Shown here piece by piece: positions 8,237 through 16,539 of a DNA stretch of 64,000 nucleotides. Position numbers and translations under genes: made by a program. Origin of the DNA: Mesorhizobium norvegicum (GTDB taxonomy: Bacteria > Pseudomonadota > Alphaproteobacteria > Rhizobiales > Rhizobiaceae); NCBI RefSeq assembly GCF_004919685.1, contig NZ_SMYZ01000025.1, forward strand, positions 140,229-204,228. Direction: 5' to 3'. The notes below the pieces were generated by a model that did no database searches, was not told the origin of the DNA, and worked only from the letters and a program-made list of their open reading frames with translations. Positions within the stretch are counted from its first letter, which is position 1; every line of letters starts with the position of its first letter.

Positions 8237-9016
8237 TCACCTATCAACCCGTCTCAAAAAATCGGCGAGCCTCGAGCTGCTCTCGCGCGGGCTTTCCACC
8301 GTGGCCCAGTGCCCGCACCGATCCAGTGAGGAGAATACGGCGCCCTTGATCCTGTCGGCAAGCGCCTGGCCGACACCCGCCGGATTGACCGTGTCGGCAT
8401 CGCCGGTGACGAGCAATGTCGGCGCAGAGATCCGCCGCGCATCGACCGAGGTTGCCTTGGCCAGCGCCTCGCAGGTGCGGGCATAGGATTCCGGGTCCTG
8501 GCGGGTGATCGATTCCCGCACGAAGGCGACGGCGGCCGGCGAAGTCTCCCTGGTGTGCGCCGAGATCGCGTTGGCGACGATCTGGTCGGCGATATCGGCA
8601 ATGCCGCCCGAGCGCGCCAGCCGTGCCCGGTTGGCGAGGCCTTGCCTCGTCGCCTCGGCCGGTTCCGCCAGCGCGCCAAACAGCGTCAGCGAGGTGACCA
8701 GCGCTGGCTGCGTTGCCGCAATCTGCTGACAGATGATGGTGCCCATCGAATGGCCGACGAAATGCGCGGATGCGACCCCCATGCCGGCCATGGCGCGGAT
8801 GACGGCCTCACTCATCCCTTCGATGGTGAGCTGTTCGATCGGGCGCGGCGAACGGCCGGAGCCCGGCAGGTCGAGCCGGATGACGCGATAGCCGGAAAGT
8901 GCTGCCATCTGCGGCTGGAACATGTTCGACGTGCCGCCGAGGCCATGGATCATCACCACGGCCGTGCCTTCGCCGACAACTTCCGCGACGACCTGGCCAA
9001 CCGTCACTGTCGTCAT
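8237..9016 (-). CDS. Alpha/beta hydrolase
   Basis: The product is 259 residues, the normal size for the alpha/beta-hydrolase fold. The oxyanion segment VMIHGLGGTSNMF is near residues 22-34, the nucleophile elbow GHSMGT gives the catalytic Ser near residue 93, the acid is likely the Asp in VTGDADTVNP, and the catalytic His is in CGHWATVESP near the C-terminus. It resembles 3-oxoadipate enol-lactonase and similar esterases/lactonases. The start ATG overlaps the FAH gene stop by four bases. There are 52 bases before the amidohydrolase start. Cytoplasmic; substrate unknown. Confidence 0.88.
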   Translation of the reverse strand: MTTVTVGQVVAEVVGEGTAVVMIHGLGGTSNMFQPQMAALSGYRVIRLDLPGSGRSPRPIEQLTIEGMSEAVIRAMAGMGVASAHFVGHSMGTIICQQIAATQPALVTSLTLFGALAEPAEATRQGLANRARLARSGGIADIADQIVANAISAHTRETSPAAVAFVRESITRQDPESYARTCEALAKATSVDARRISAPTLLVTGDADTVNPAGVGQALADRIKGAVFSSLDRCGHWATVESPRESSSRLADFLRRVDR

Positions 9017-9891
9017 TGCGCATGCTCCGCAAAGCGGTTTTCCAGCGTGCCGATGCCGTCGATCTCGATGCGCACGACGTCGCCGGCCTTGAGATATTTC
9101 GGTGGATCAAAGCCGATGCCGACGCCGACCGGCGTGCCTGTGGCGATGATGTCGCCGGGCTTCAACGTGATGCCTTGCGACAGGGTCGCGATGATTGTCG
9201 GGATGTCGAAGATGAGCAGCGAGATCCTGGAGTCCTGGCGCAGATCCTCATTGACGAAACACCTGATACCGGCGGTCGCCAGGTCCAACTCATCCTTGGT
9301 CACCGCCCACGGCCCCATCGGGCAGAACGTGTCCTGCGATTTGCCGATCAGCCACTGGCTGTATTTGCCCTGCAGGTCGCGGGCGGTGACGTCGTTGACG
9401 ATGGTGTAGCCCCAGACGTGATCGAGCGCGTCCGCCTTCGATATGCCACGGCCGCCCTTGCCGATGATGACGGCAAGTTCCGCCTCGTAGTCGATGGCCA
9501 TCGAGACCGAGGAATCGATCAGCACATTGGCATGGTTGGCGACCACCGATTCCGGCACTTTTGAAAAGATGATCGGATGTTTCGGGATCGCCCCGGCGCC
9601 GGCGCTGGAATCGAAACCGCTGCGGGCGAACTCATGCGCATGCTCGTGATAGTTCTTGCCGACGCAGAAGATGTTGCGGCGCGGTTGCGGGATCGGCGCC
9701 TCGATCTCGACCTGCGCCAGCGGGATCGGCGACAGGGTGCGCGGCACGCCGGCGCCATTGCGCTCGATCAAGGCCAGGATACCGTTCCTCGCCTGATCGA
9801 CGGTGAAATCGAAGGGTGCGACGGTCCGGGCATCAAGATCGACAAGACCCACGCGACGTTCGCCGGCGATCGAAAAAGTCGCGACCCGCAT
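9013..9891 (-). CDS. Fumarylacetoacetate hydrolase (FAH) family protein (module copy 1)
   Basis: The product is 292 residues. After an N-terminal domain of about 70 residues, the FAH core shows FCVGKNYHEHAHE, the metal-binding YEAELAVIIGKGG (Asp/Glu ligands), VWGYTIVNDVTARDLQ and the C-terminal GDIIATGTPVGVGIG. FAH-family enzymes cleave or decarboxylate 2-oxo acids, for example fumarylpyruvate hydrolase or 2-hydroxyhepta-2,4-diene-1,7-dioate isomerase. The ATG at 9891 with AGGAGG upstream is preferred over an in-frame start at 9921. It is the first gene of the minus-strand Liv operon, directly behind the repeat element at 9903-9921. Confidence 0.88.
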   Translation of the reverse strand: MRVATFSIAGERRVGLVDLDARTVAPFDFTVDQARNGILALIERNGAGVPRTLSPIPLAQVEIEAPIPQPRRNIFCVGKNYHEHAHEFARSGFDSSAGAGAIPKHPIIFSKVPESVVANHANVLIDSSVSMAIDYEAELAVIIGKGGRGISKADALDHVWGYTIVNDVTARDLQGKYSQWLIGKSQDTFCPMGPWAVTKDELDLATAGIRCFVNEDLRQDSRISLLIFDIPTIIATLSQGITLKPGDIIATGTPVGVGIGFDPPKYLKAGDVVRIEIDGIGTLENRFAEHAQ

Positions 9892-9902
9892 TCGATTCCT
9901 CC

Positions 9903-9921
9903 TGAACCTTTTCTGAACCAA
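9903..9921. promoter_or_regulatory. Candidate operator, 19-bp tandem half-site element (copy 1)
   Basis: The sequence TGAACCTTTTCTGAACCAA holds two direct TGAACC half-sites whose centres are 11 bp apart. The reverse complement of nearly the same element occurs at 10060-10078. The ACCAA/TTGGT core is the half-site known for several FadR-subgroup GntR regulators such as PdhR. It lies 12 bases before the FAH start and could be bound by the divergent regulator. Confidence 0.5.
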
Positions 9922-10059
9922 AACCGGCTCTTTCGCTACACGCTATCGCCGATTGGTTCACGCCGCAAGAGGGCTCTGGCTCACAATTCAACAGAATTTG
10001 GGCAGATCGTGCTTGCTTTTCGTCTGGACACTGGACCGAATGGCAATCGCTTGATAAGA

Positions 10060-10078
10060 TTGGTTCAACATTGGATCA
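10060..10078. promoter_or_regulatory. Candidate operator, 19-bp tandem half-site element (copy 2, inverted)
   Basis: The plus strand reads TTGGTTCAACATTGGATCA; its reverse complement TGATCCAATGTTGAACCAA matches copy 1 at 9903-9921 as TGAWCCWW-N3-TGAACCAA. A further single TTGGTTCA is at 9953-9960. This copy lies about 20 bases before the preferred ATG of the regulator, so it could serve autorepression. Confidence 0.5.
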
Positions 10079-10097
10079 GATAAAAGACCCTCAACGA

Positions 10098-10769
10098 ATG
10101 CCGAAGCTCGTCGCCAACGATATCGCCACAATGCTGAAGAAACGGATTTCCTCCGGCGAATGGCTCGAGGACGGCCGCATGCCGCCCGAGCGCGACCTCG
10201 CAGCCGAATTCGGCGTCGCGCGCAACACTGTGCGCCGTGCCGTCGGCTTCCTGGAGGACGACGGAACGGTCGTGCGGCATGTCGGGCGCGGCACCTTTCT
10301 GACCGCGACCAACCCGACATCGATCGCATCGATGGTCGCACGGATGGAAGGCACTAGCCCCGCCGACATGATGGAGATCAGGCAGCTACTCGAGCCGGCA
10401 GCGGCTGCCTTTGCCGCGACCAATGCCAGCGCAACCGAACTGAATGCCGTTCGCGAAGCACACCAGACCGCATGCGATGCCATGGAGATGCCCGAGTTCG
10501 AGCATTGGGATGCCGAATTCCATCACCGAGTGTTTGCCTGCTGCCGCAATGACTTCCTGAAAGAGATCCACAATCTCATGCGTGCCATTCGCAACCAGTC
10601 ACCCTGGTTTGAAATGAAGAAGCGCTCGTTTTCGGAAGAGCGGCGTCAGGTGTATTGCCGGGAACATCAGGCGATTTTGGAAGCGTTGTTCCACCGCGAT
10701 CCGGAAGGCGCGAAGACGGCGATGCTTGGTCACCTCAAGACGGTCGAGAAGAACTTGCTGGGCAGGTGA
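10098..10769 (+). CDS. FadR-type (FCD domain) GntR-family transcriptional regulator
   Basis: The product is 223 residues. Residues 3-70 form the GntR winged helix (VANDIATMLKKRI, MPPERDLAAEFGVARNTVRRAV, DDGTVVRHVGRGTFL). Residues 90-223 form an FCD ligand-binding domain; WDAEFHHRVF carries the usual Asp and His metal/ligand residues. Such regulators sense small organic acids. The ATG at 10098 is preferred because the DNA-binding domain begins straight after it; a TTG at 10071 in frame is possible but would sit inside the repeat at 10060-10078. It is divergent from the FAH/amidohydrolase/Liv operon, so it is the likely regulator of that operon and of itself. Confidence 0.88.
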   Translation: MPKLVANDIATMLKKRISSGEWLEDGRMPPERDLAAEFGVARNTVRRAVGFLEDDGTVVRHVGRGTFLTATNPTSIASMVARMEGTSPADMMEIRQLLEPAAAAFAATNASATELNAVREAHQTACDAMEMPEFEHWDAEFHHRVFACCRNDFLKEIHNLMRAIRNQSPWFEMKKRSFSEERRQVYCREHQAILEALFHRDPEGAKTAMLGHLKTVEKNLLGR

Positions 10770-10798
10770 TCGAGACGAAACCTGTGTGGGCGGCCCAC

Positions 10799-10836
10799 GG
10801 CGACAGGTCTCACGGGTGCTGCGGCCCGTCGTCGCC
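10799..10836. terminator. Stem-loop between convergent genes
   Basis: GGCGAC (10799-10804) pairs with GTCGCC (10831-10836), and inside it ACGGG (10812-10816) pairs with CCCGT (10825-10829). It lies between the convergent ends of the FadR-type regulator and the MBL hydrolase. There is no clear T-run, so its function as a terminator is inferred from position only. Confidence 0.35.
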
Positions 10837-10886
10837 GAAACAGATGCAAAGTCGGATAAGCGTTACCATCCTTCAAAGCCGCAGGC

Positions 10887-11681
10887 TCAGGGCAAAGGAT
10901 GGGCAAGACTTACGATGTCTTCGACGTCCTGGTGGGTGCGCGCGAAGCGCTTGAGAACCAGCGGGTCGTGGCCTGGCACGATGTGAGCCGGGGAACTGGC
11001 GAGTTGTTTCATACGCTCCACGCCGAAGATGACATCGCTCAGCCGATCGAAGACGGGAAACGGCTTCTGGCGTTCCATATTGGCGTAAAAATGGGCTGCG
11101 TCGGAGGCGATGACGACCGCGCCGTTGTCGGTTTCCACCCGCACCACCTGCAATCCGCGCGAGTGGCCGCCAACCTTGTGGAGCGTGATGCCGGGCGCGA
11201 TCTGCGACTCCGGGTCGTGGAAGCAAACCTTTCCGGCAAAGACGCGCCGCACCATGGTGGTGACGTCTTCGGCCTCGAAGGGATGGCGCATGGCATGGTG
11301 GCACATGCAGCGGCCGGTCGCGAACTCCATCTCCGCATCCTGCAGGTGAAAGGTCGCGTTCGGGAACAGATGATGGTTTCCGCAATGGTCGTAATGCATG
11401 TGGGAGATGATGACGTCGCTGACATCGGCGTGGTTGATGCCGATTGCCGCCAGACCGGCATCGACGGACCTGACGACACTGCGTCCGCGTTTGTCGCCGG
11501 CCGGTTTGTCGAAACCGGTGTCGACGATGAAGGTGCGCTTCTCGCCAACGATCGCCCAGACGAAGTAGTCGAGCGGCATCGCAACATCATGCGTGTCGCC
11601 GCCGAGGAAATTCTCACCCGACCGGCGTTCGAAATGGCCGTAGCGAACGGCATGGATTTCATAACGTTCGGAGTGACCCAT
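10887..11681 (-). CDS. MBL-fold metallo-hydrolase
   Basis: The product is 264 residues with the metallo-beta-lactamase fold. The metal motif HxHxDH is seen in SHMHYDHCGN around residues 98-107, with later ligands in KVGGHSRG and ASDAAHF and the final His in IVPGHDP. The overall sequence resembles quorum-quenching N-acyl homoserine lactonases (AttM/AiiB-like) and related lactone hydrolases, but a specific lactone cannot be named. The ATG at 11681 is two bases after the HIBADH stop; an upstream in-frame start at 11741 would overlap that gene. It ends the etf operon. Cytoplasmic. Confidence 0.85.
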   Translation of the reverse strand: MGHSERYEIHAVRYGHFERRSGENFLGGDTHDVAMPLDYFVWAIVGEKRTFIVDTGFDKPAGDKRGRSVVRSVDAGLAAIGINHADVSDVIISHMHYDHCGNHHLFPNATFHLQDAEMEFATGRCMCHHAMRHPFEAEDVTTMVRRVFAGKVCFHDPESQIAPGITLHKVGGHSRGLQVVRVETDNGAVVIASDAAHFYANMERQKPFPVFDRLSDVIFGVERMKQLASSPAHIVPGHDPLVLKRFARTHQDVEDIVSLAHPLP

Positions 11682-11683
11682 GA

Positions 11684-12607
11684 TCAGCTCGCTTTGGCGA
11701 CATCTGTGGTCTGGGCTGAGCCGACCTCCACATGCGCCCATGTCTCAACCGTCTTGACCATACAGGTAAAATCGGAATCCGGCCCGTAGAGCTGGTTCGT
11801 CACGCTCAGCAACTGGCGCACGGCACTGCCCACCACCATTGGCACGCCCATCGCCTCCGCCTCATCCACGCACAGCCGCACATCCTTGAAGGACAGGCCT
11901 GTCGCGAAACCGAAATCGAAGGTACGCGGCAGGACGGATTTTGGGAACTTGTCCTCGGTGGCGCTGTTGCGGCCGCTCGAGGCGTTGATGACGTCGATCA
12001 TCACCTTGGGATCGAGGCCCGCCTTGACGCCCATCACGACCGCTTCGGAGGAGATCGCAAGTGCCGCCGCCGCAAGCAGGTTGTTGGCAAGCTTCATGGT
12101 CTGGGCGGAGCCCTGAACCTCGCCCATGAAGAATATCCGGCCGAAATTCTCGATCACAGGCCTTGCCGTTTCGAAGGCAGCCTTCGGCCCCGATACCATG
12201 ACGGCGAGCGTGCCGTTGCGCGCGCCCTTTAAGCCTCCGCTGACGGGCGCGTCGATCATGGCGATGCTCTTGGCTGAAAGGCCTTCGGCAACCTTGGCGG
12301 CCATTCGCGGGCCTGTCGTCGAGATGTCGACGAAGATGCGAACCGCCTTGCCCTCGGCGATGCCGCCTTCGCCGAGCACGACCTTTTCCAGGATCTGCGG
12401 GCTGGGCAGGCTGGCAAAGACGATCTCCGCAACATCGGCAACATCGCGCGCACCGGCGGCGGCTTTCGCGCCCGCATTGGTCAACTCCATAACGGCTTTG
12501 ATGTCGACGTCGTAGACAGTCACTTCGTATCCGGCCTTGATGAGACGGGTCGCCATCGGTGTGCCCATTTTTCCGATGCCAACAAAGCCGATTTTCAGGG
12601 TCGACAT
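11684..12607 (-). CDS. 3-hydroxyisobutyrate dehydrogenase-family NAD(P)-dependent oxidoreductase
   Basis: The product is 307 residues, close to the usual length for beta-hydroxyacid dehydrogenases. The N-terminal Rossmann motif GFVGIGKMGTPMATRL is at residues 6-21. The substrate-binding segment DAPVSGGLKGARNGTLAVM is near 120-140, and the catalytic Lys is in MKLANNLLAA near 170. The family includes 3-hydroxyisobutyrate, tartronate semialdehyde and related dehydrogenases. A GGAGAG site precedes the ATG. A 69-base gap separates it from the Fe-S gene upstream; it is probably in the same transcript as etfBA. Confidence 0.87.
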   Translation of the reverse strand: MSTLKIGFVGIGKMGTPMATRLIKAGYEVTVYDVDIKAVMELTNAGAKAAAGARDVADVAEIVFASLPSPQILEKVVLGEGGIAEGKAVRIFVDISTTGPRMAAKVAEGLSAKSIAMIDAPVSGGLKGARNGTLAVMVSGPKAAFETARPVIENFGRIFFMGEVQGSAQTMKLANNLLAAAALAISSEAVVMGVKAGLDPKVMIDVINASSGRNSATEDKFPKSVLPRTFDFGFATGLSFKDVRLCVDEAEAMGVPMVVGSAVRQLLSVTNQLYGPDSDFTCMVKTVETWAHVEVGSAQTTDVAKAS

Positions 12608-12676
12608 GATCGCTCTCTCCTTCGTCGGGGCCTATTGCCCATGGTGCTTGATCTCGATCTCTTGGATCGCATTGCG

Positions 12677-14632
12677 TCAGGTCGTTTCCACCGTGGGCAT
12701 TTCCAGCGCCTGGCTTGTGCGCGGCACGAGAAGTTCCGCTATGTCCACGACCTTCAATCTGTCGGCCACGCCGAGCGCATCGATCGCGGCGGTGTACATC
12801 ACCTTGTCCTTCGGGCAGGCGACGACGAAATAGGCGACGTCGCCCAGGCTCAGCGCTTCACGGATGCGGTTCTCGCTCGGCCGCTCGGTCACGCCGTCGT
12901 CGCCTTGCCAGATGCGGCCGCCGCCGGCGCCGCAGCAAAAGGAATTCTCGCGGCAGCGCGGCATGTCATGAAGCGTGTAGCCGGCGGCGCGGATCAGCTC
13001 GCGCGGCGCGTCGAAGCCGCCATTGTAGCGTCCAAGATAGCAGGGATCGTGATAGGTGACCCTGGCGCCGTCGGCGACATGCAGGTCGAGTTTTCCCGCC
13101 GCGATGAGTTCCGCCAGCAGCGCCGTGTAGTGCAGCACCTCGAACGCCGCGCCGAAATGCTGATAGTCGTTCTTCAGCGCATTGAGACTATGCGGATCGG
13201 TGGTCATGATCCGGTTGAAGCTGCACGCCTTGATCTCATCGATGTTGGACTGAGCGAGCGTTTCGAACAGACCTTCTTCGCCGGCACGCCGCACATCATT
13301 GCCACTGTTGCGCTCGGCATCGAAGAGAATGCCGAAGTCGACACCGGCTGCGGTCAGCAGTTCGGCAACCTTGCGGGTGATTTCCTGAACGCGCGGATCG
13401 TAGGACGCATAGTCTCCGACGAACCATAGAACGTCGACGGGTTCCTCGCGCGCGTCCTTGACCGGAAAGCCGAGCTCCCTGGTCCAGCGCGCCCGCATCT
13501 TGGACGGCTTGCCCATGGAATTGCCGAGACGGGTCAGGTTCGATAGCGCCTCCTGGAGACCGGGGCTGACACGGCCTTCGTCGACCAGATGACGGCGCAT
13601 GTCGATGATCTTGGGCAGATGCTCGATCTCGACCGGGCATGCCTCCATGCAGGCACGGCAGGTGGTGCAGGCCCACAGCGTCTCCTCGGAAATCACGCCG
13701 CCGACCAGCGGGGCCGCCGATGGTCCCGCGGCAAGCGCGTCGCGCAGGTCGGTGATCAGCAATTTCGGGCTGAGCGGCAGACCGGCCGCATGGGCTGGAC
13801 AGACCGCCTGGCAACGGCCGCATTCGGTGCAGGACAGAAGGTCGAGCTGCTGTTTCCAGTCGAACTGCCCCAGGCTGTCGATCCCTGGAGCCTCACGCGC
13901 TTCCGGGACCGCGGGCGCCAGGCCGCGCGGTTCGAGGCTGCGGAAGTAGATGTTGGGCGCGGCAAGAAACATGTGCCGGTGCTTCGAACCGGGGATATAG
14001 ACGAGGAACGCCAGAATGGCGCCGACGTGAACCCAGTAGAACAATTCTTCGCCCGCATGTGCCGACATGCCGGCACGATCGAGCAGTCCTGCCAGGGCCG
14101 ATGCGACCGGTCGCCACGAGCCGTCGGCGCCACCGACAATGCGCGCCGCCGCCTCAAGCAGCAGAGACGCCACGATCAGGACGATCAACACATAGATGAT
14201 TGCCGCATCACTGCCGCTCGAGCCATCGAAGCGGGCAGGTCGCAGCACGTAGCGCTGATAGAGTGCAAGTCCGACGCCGACCAGCATCAGCACCGAAAAG
14301 ATATCCTGCAGAGCGGCAATCCAGGTTTCGCCCCCGATGGGCGCAAGTGAGAACCCGGGAAACAGCCGCGAGCCGAAGGCATCGATCGTGGCGGTGAGCA
14401 GCACGAAGAACGAAATGAAGATGATTGCGTGGAGCACGCCGGAAAGCGGCTTGCGGAGCATTTTCCGATGCATGCCGATGGCGACCATCACGCCCTGGAG
14501 ACGCAGCATCGGGCGGTCGAAGCGGGCCGCTGCCGGTGCATTGGCAAGAGCAACCGCGTAACGGCGCGAGCGCCAGGCCGTCAACGCGAATGCTGTGATG
14601 ACCAGGATCCAGAGTGGCAGGGTCGATGCCAT
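12677..14632 (-). CDS. Membrane-bound (Fe-S)-binding oxidoreductase, HdrD/DgcB-like
   Basis: The product is 651 residues. The first 230 residues contain about six membrane segments, with His residues that could ligate haem as in NarI-like domains. Two ferredoxin-type clusters follow: CTECGRCQAVCP and CTTCRACMEACP around residues 272-330, then a C-terminal half with the heterodisulfide-reductase CCG pattern (DPCYLGRYNGG, CRENSFCCGAGGG). Proteins of this layout, such as DgcB of dimethylglycine catabolism, take electrons from ETF or a partner dehydrogenase and pass them to quinone. It lies directly after etfA (one base gap), which supports an ETF-linked electron path. No DgcA-type flavoprotein demethylase is next to it. 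Confidence 0.87.
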   Translation of the reverse strand: MASTLPLWILVITAFALTAWRSRRYAVALANAPAAARFDRPMLRLQGVMVAIGMHRKMLRKPLSGVLHAIIFISFFVLLTATIDAFGSRLFPGFSLAPIGGETWIAALQDIFSVLMLVGVGLALYQRYVLRPARFDGSSGSDAAIIYVLIVLIVASLLLEAAARIVGGADGSWRPVASALAGLLDRAGMSAHAGEELFYWVHVGAILAFLVYIPGSKHRHMFLAAPNIYFRSLEPRGLAPAVPEAREAPGIDSLGQFDWKQQLDLLSCTECGRCQAVCPAHAAGLPLSPKLLITDLRDALAAGPSAAPLVGGVISEETLWACTTCRACMEACPVEIEHLPKIIDMRRHLVDEGRVSPGLQEALSNLTRLGNSMGKPSKMRARWTRELGFPVKDAREEPVDVLWFVGDYASYDPRVQEITRKVAELLTAAGVDFGILFDAERNSGNDVRRAGEEGLFETLAQSNIDEIKACSFNRIMTTDPHSLNALKNDYQHFGAAFEVLHYTALLAELIAAGKLDLHVADGARVTYHDPCYLGRYNGGFDAPRELIRAAGYTLHDMPRCRENSFCCGAGGGRIWQGDDGVTERPSENRIREALSLGDVAYFVVACPKDKVMYTAAIDALGVADRLKVVDIAELLVPRTSQALEMPTVETT

Positions 14633-14633
14633 C

Positions 14634-15602
14634 TCAACGGCCAGAGCCGGCCCGCAGCCTGTCGCTCAGATTGGCGACGAGATCGAACAGGTCACAGGTT
14701 GCGCCGTAATGCGCGACATTGAAGATGGGGGCCTTCGGATCGGTGTTGACGGCAATGATGAGGTCGGCCTGCGACATGCCCTCGAGATGTTCGGGCGCAC
14801 CGGACACGCCGAGCGCCAGATAAAGCTTCGGCTTCACCTTCTGGCCGGATTTGCCGACCTGGCGCAACTTCGGCAGCCAGCCATTGTCGACGACAGGACG
14901 GCTTCCGGCGATCTCCGCCCCCAGCATCGTCGCCAGATTGCGCGCAAGGTCGATGCTTGCCTCGTCGCCGATGCCGCGGCCCACGCACACGATCCTCTCG
15001 GCTGTCGTCAGATCGACGTCGGCATAATCCGGCACATCGATGGCCACCATCTTCACCTTGCCGCCGGTGAGCGCCGGTTCGGCATCGATCGTCTGCACGC
15101 TCACGGCGGCAATCGGGCCCGGCATTGCCTCCGCGAAGGCACCTGGGTTGATCATCAGAACGGCGGGCAGCGGCACTTCGCATTCGGCGAGTATCTTGCC
15201 GCCATACATCTGCGCGACGACCGTCAGGCTTTCGCCACGCCGCTTGATTTCATTGACATAGGAGACGAGCGGCCAGCCGGTTCGCGTCGCGATGTCGGCT
15301 GCCACGTCCAGTCCGTTTGCCGAATAGGGAACCAGGACCAGACCGGGGCTCTCGGCGGTGATGACATCGCGCAGAAGCAGCGCATAGGTCTCGGCGGGAA
15401 TCACATCCGATCTTGTGGCGCGGGCCACTATCAGGCGATCGGCGGCACCGAAGGAAGCGGATGCGCCTTCCGCGTCACGACCGACGAAAAAGGCGACGAC
15501 CTCGTCGCCGGCCTGGGCGAGCGAACGCGCCGCGGCGATCATTTCGAGGGAGAAGGCTTCGATCTTGCTGGAGTGGCCTTCGGTACAGGCAATAAATTTC
15601 AT
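14634..15602 (-). CDS. etfA: Electron transfer flavoprotein alpha subunit
   Basis: The product is 322 residues, the usual size for EtfA. The C-terminal FAD-binding half is clear: VCVGRGIGDEASIDLARNL, GSRPVVDNGWLP, RQVGKSGQKVKPKLYLALGVSGA and IIAVNTDPKAPIF. It forms a heterodimer with EtfB and carries electrons from a dehydrogenase to the membrane Fe-S protein encoded next. The ATG at 15602 is four bases from the etfB stop. This pair looks like the accessory type of ETF found in catabolic clusters rather than the main fatty-acid ETF. Confidence 0.92.
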   Translation of the reverse strand: MKFIACTEGHSSKIEAFSLEMIAAARSLAQAGDEVVAFFVGRDAEGASASFGAADRLIVARATRSDVIPAETYALLLRDVITAESPGLVLVPYSANGLDVAADIATRTGWPLVSYVNEIKRRGESLTVVAQMYGGKILAECEVPLPAVLMINPGAFAEAMPGPIAAVSVQTIDAEPALTGGKVKMVAIDVPDYADVDLTTAERIVCVGRGIGDEASIDLARNLATMLGAEIAGSRPVVDNGWLPKLRQVGKSGQKVKPKLYLALGVSGAPEHLEGMSQADLIIAVNTDPKAPIFNVAHYGATCDLFDLVANLSDRLRAGSGR

Positions 15603-15605
15603 GAC

Positions 15606-16370
15606 TTAGTTCCTTGCCAGGCCCTTGGCTGCCAGGATGGTGACCAGGCGATCCGCGACTGTCTCGGCATTGCCGCCGAGGTTCTCGCCGGAGCCGCCCT
15701 GGACTGGCAGGCGCAATGTGATGATCTCGGCGGAACGCTCGAAGCCCGACGATTCGGGCATGGCGCGGCCGATGGGCGTCTTGGATGCTTCGCGAAGCTT
15801 GCTGCCGGAGACATAGCGTGGCGCCTTCGACGCTGTCTGAACGCCCAGCACCGCCGGCGTGGCCAACTCATAGGTGACGGCGACACCCGCGCCGCGCTCT
15901 TGCGTGACCCGAAGCACGGCGCCGTTCGCAACGATACGGTTGGTTCCCGACACATGCGGCCAGTCGAGCAGCGCGCCGACATAAGGCGCGAGCTGGCCAA
16001 AGACATCCTCGCTCGATTGAACGCCGCACAGAACCAGGTCGGCCGACTTTGCCCGCGCCATCGCCGCGATGGAAGCCGCGATCTCACGTGAGGAGATCAT
16101 GGCGTCCTCCTCGGATTGAAGCGCCACGACTTCGTCGGCGCCGCGCGCGGCAGCCATCTGCAGGACACGGTTGGCGCCTTCGCCAACGGCCACCGCCGTC
16201 ACCTTGGCGCCGCCGGCTTCCTTGAGCAGGATTGCTTCCTCGAGGGCATGATCGTCGAAATCGTTGAGCTGGAAATCCAGCCATTCCCGATCGATGCTGC
16301 GCCCGTCCTCGGCGAGCTGCAGCTCGCCCGCGGAATCCGGGATCATGCGCAAGATAACAAGAATATTCAC
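15606..16370 (-). CDS. etfB: Electron transfer flavoprotein beta subunit
   Basis: The product is 254 residues. EtfB features are the N-terminal NILVILRMIPDS, ALEEAILLKEAGGAKVTAVAVGE, the nucleotide-binding DLVLCGVQSSEDVFGQLAPYVGALL and the ATPAVLGVQTASKAPRYVS segment. The start is a GTG at 16370 with GGAGGAGAG just upstream; a longer frame to 16394 lacks a better site. It is the first gene of the minus-strand etf operon and faces the ribose-type importer across a 315-base control region. Confidence 0.92.
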   Translation of the reverse strand: MNILVILRMIPDSAGELQLAEDGRSIDREWLDFQLNDFDDHALEEAILLKEAGGAKVTAVAVGEGANRVLQMAAARGADEVVALQSEEDAMISSREIAASIAAMARAKSADLVLCGVQSSEDVFGQLAPYVGALLDWPHVSGTNRIVANGAVLRVTQERGAGVAVTYELATPAVLGVQTASKAPRYVSGSKLREASKTPIGRAMPESSGFERSAEIITLRLPVQGGSGENLGGNAETVADRLVTILAAKGLARN

Positions 16371-16458
16371 GGCCTCTCCTCCGACGGAACGCACCTCAAG
16401 CGCCCGGCACCGGCTGCTAGATAAGTCGCATTCTTCGCTGCTCCCAATGGCGAAAAAG

Positions 16459-16475
16459 GTAATAGCAGCTATTAC
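16459..16475. promoter_or_regulatory. 17-bp perfect palindrome, candidate operator
   Basis: GTAATAGC and GCTATTAC flank a single central A. A perfect 8+1+8 palindrome is typical of a dimeric regulator site. It is 89 bases upstream of the etfB start codon, so it most likely controls the etf operon. Confidence 0.5.
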
Positions 16476-16539
16476 AAGACGGCAGATTGACGATCGCGGG
16501 TAATCGACTGCTAATTTGCGTCAAATCGCGTTCAATCGA

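Noticed and set aside
10071..10097. TTG start giving the FadR-type regulator nine more residues
   Set aside because: No ribosome binding site precedes it and the codon lies in the candidate operator; the ATG at 10098 starts right before the DNA-binding domain.
10887..11681. Calling the MBL protein a quorum-quenching lactonase by name
   Set aside because: The HxHxDH motif fits, but many MBL lactonases share it and the operon context is electron transfer, so the function is left open.
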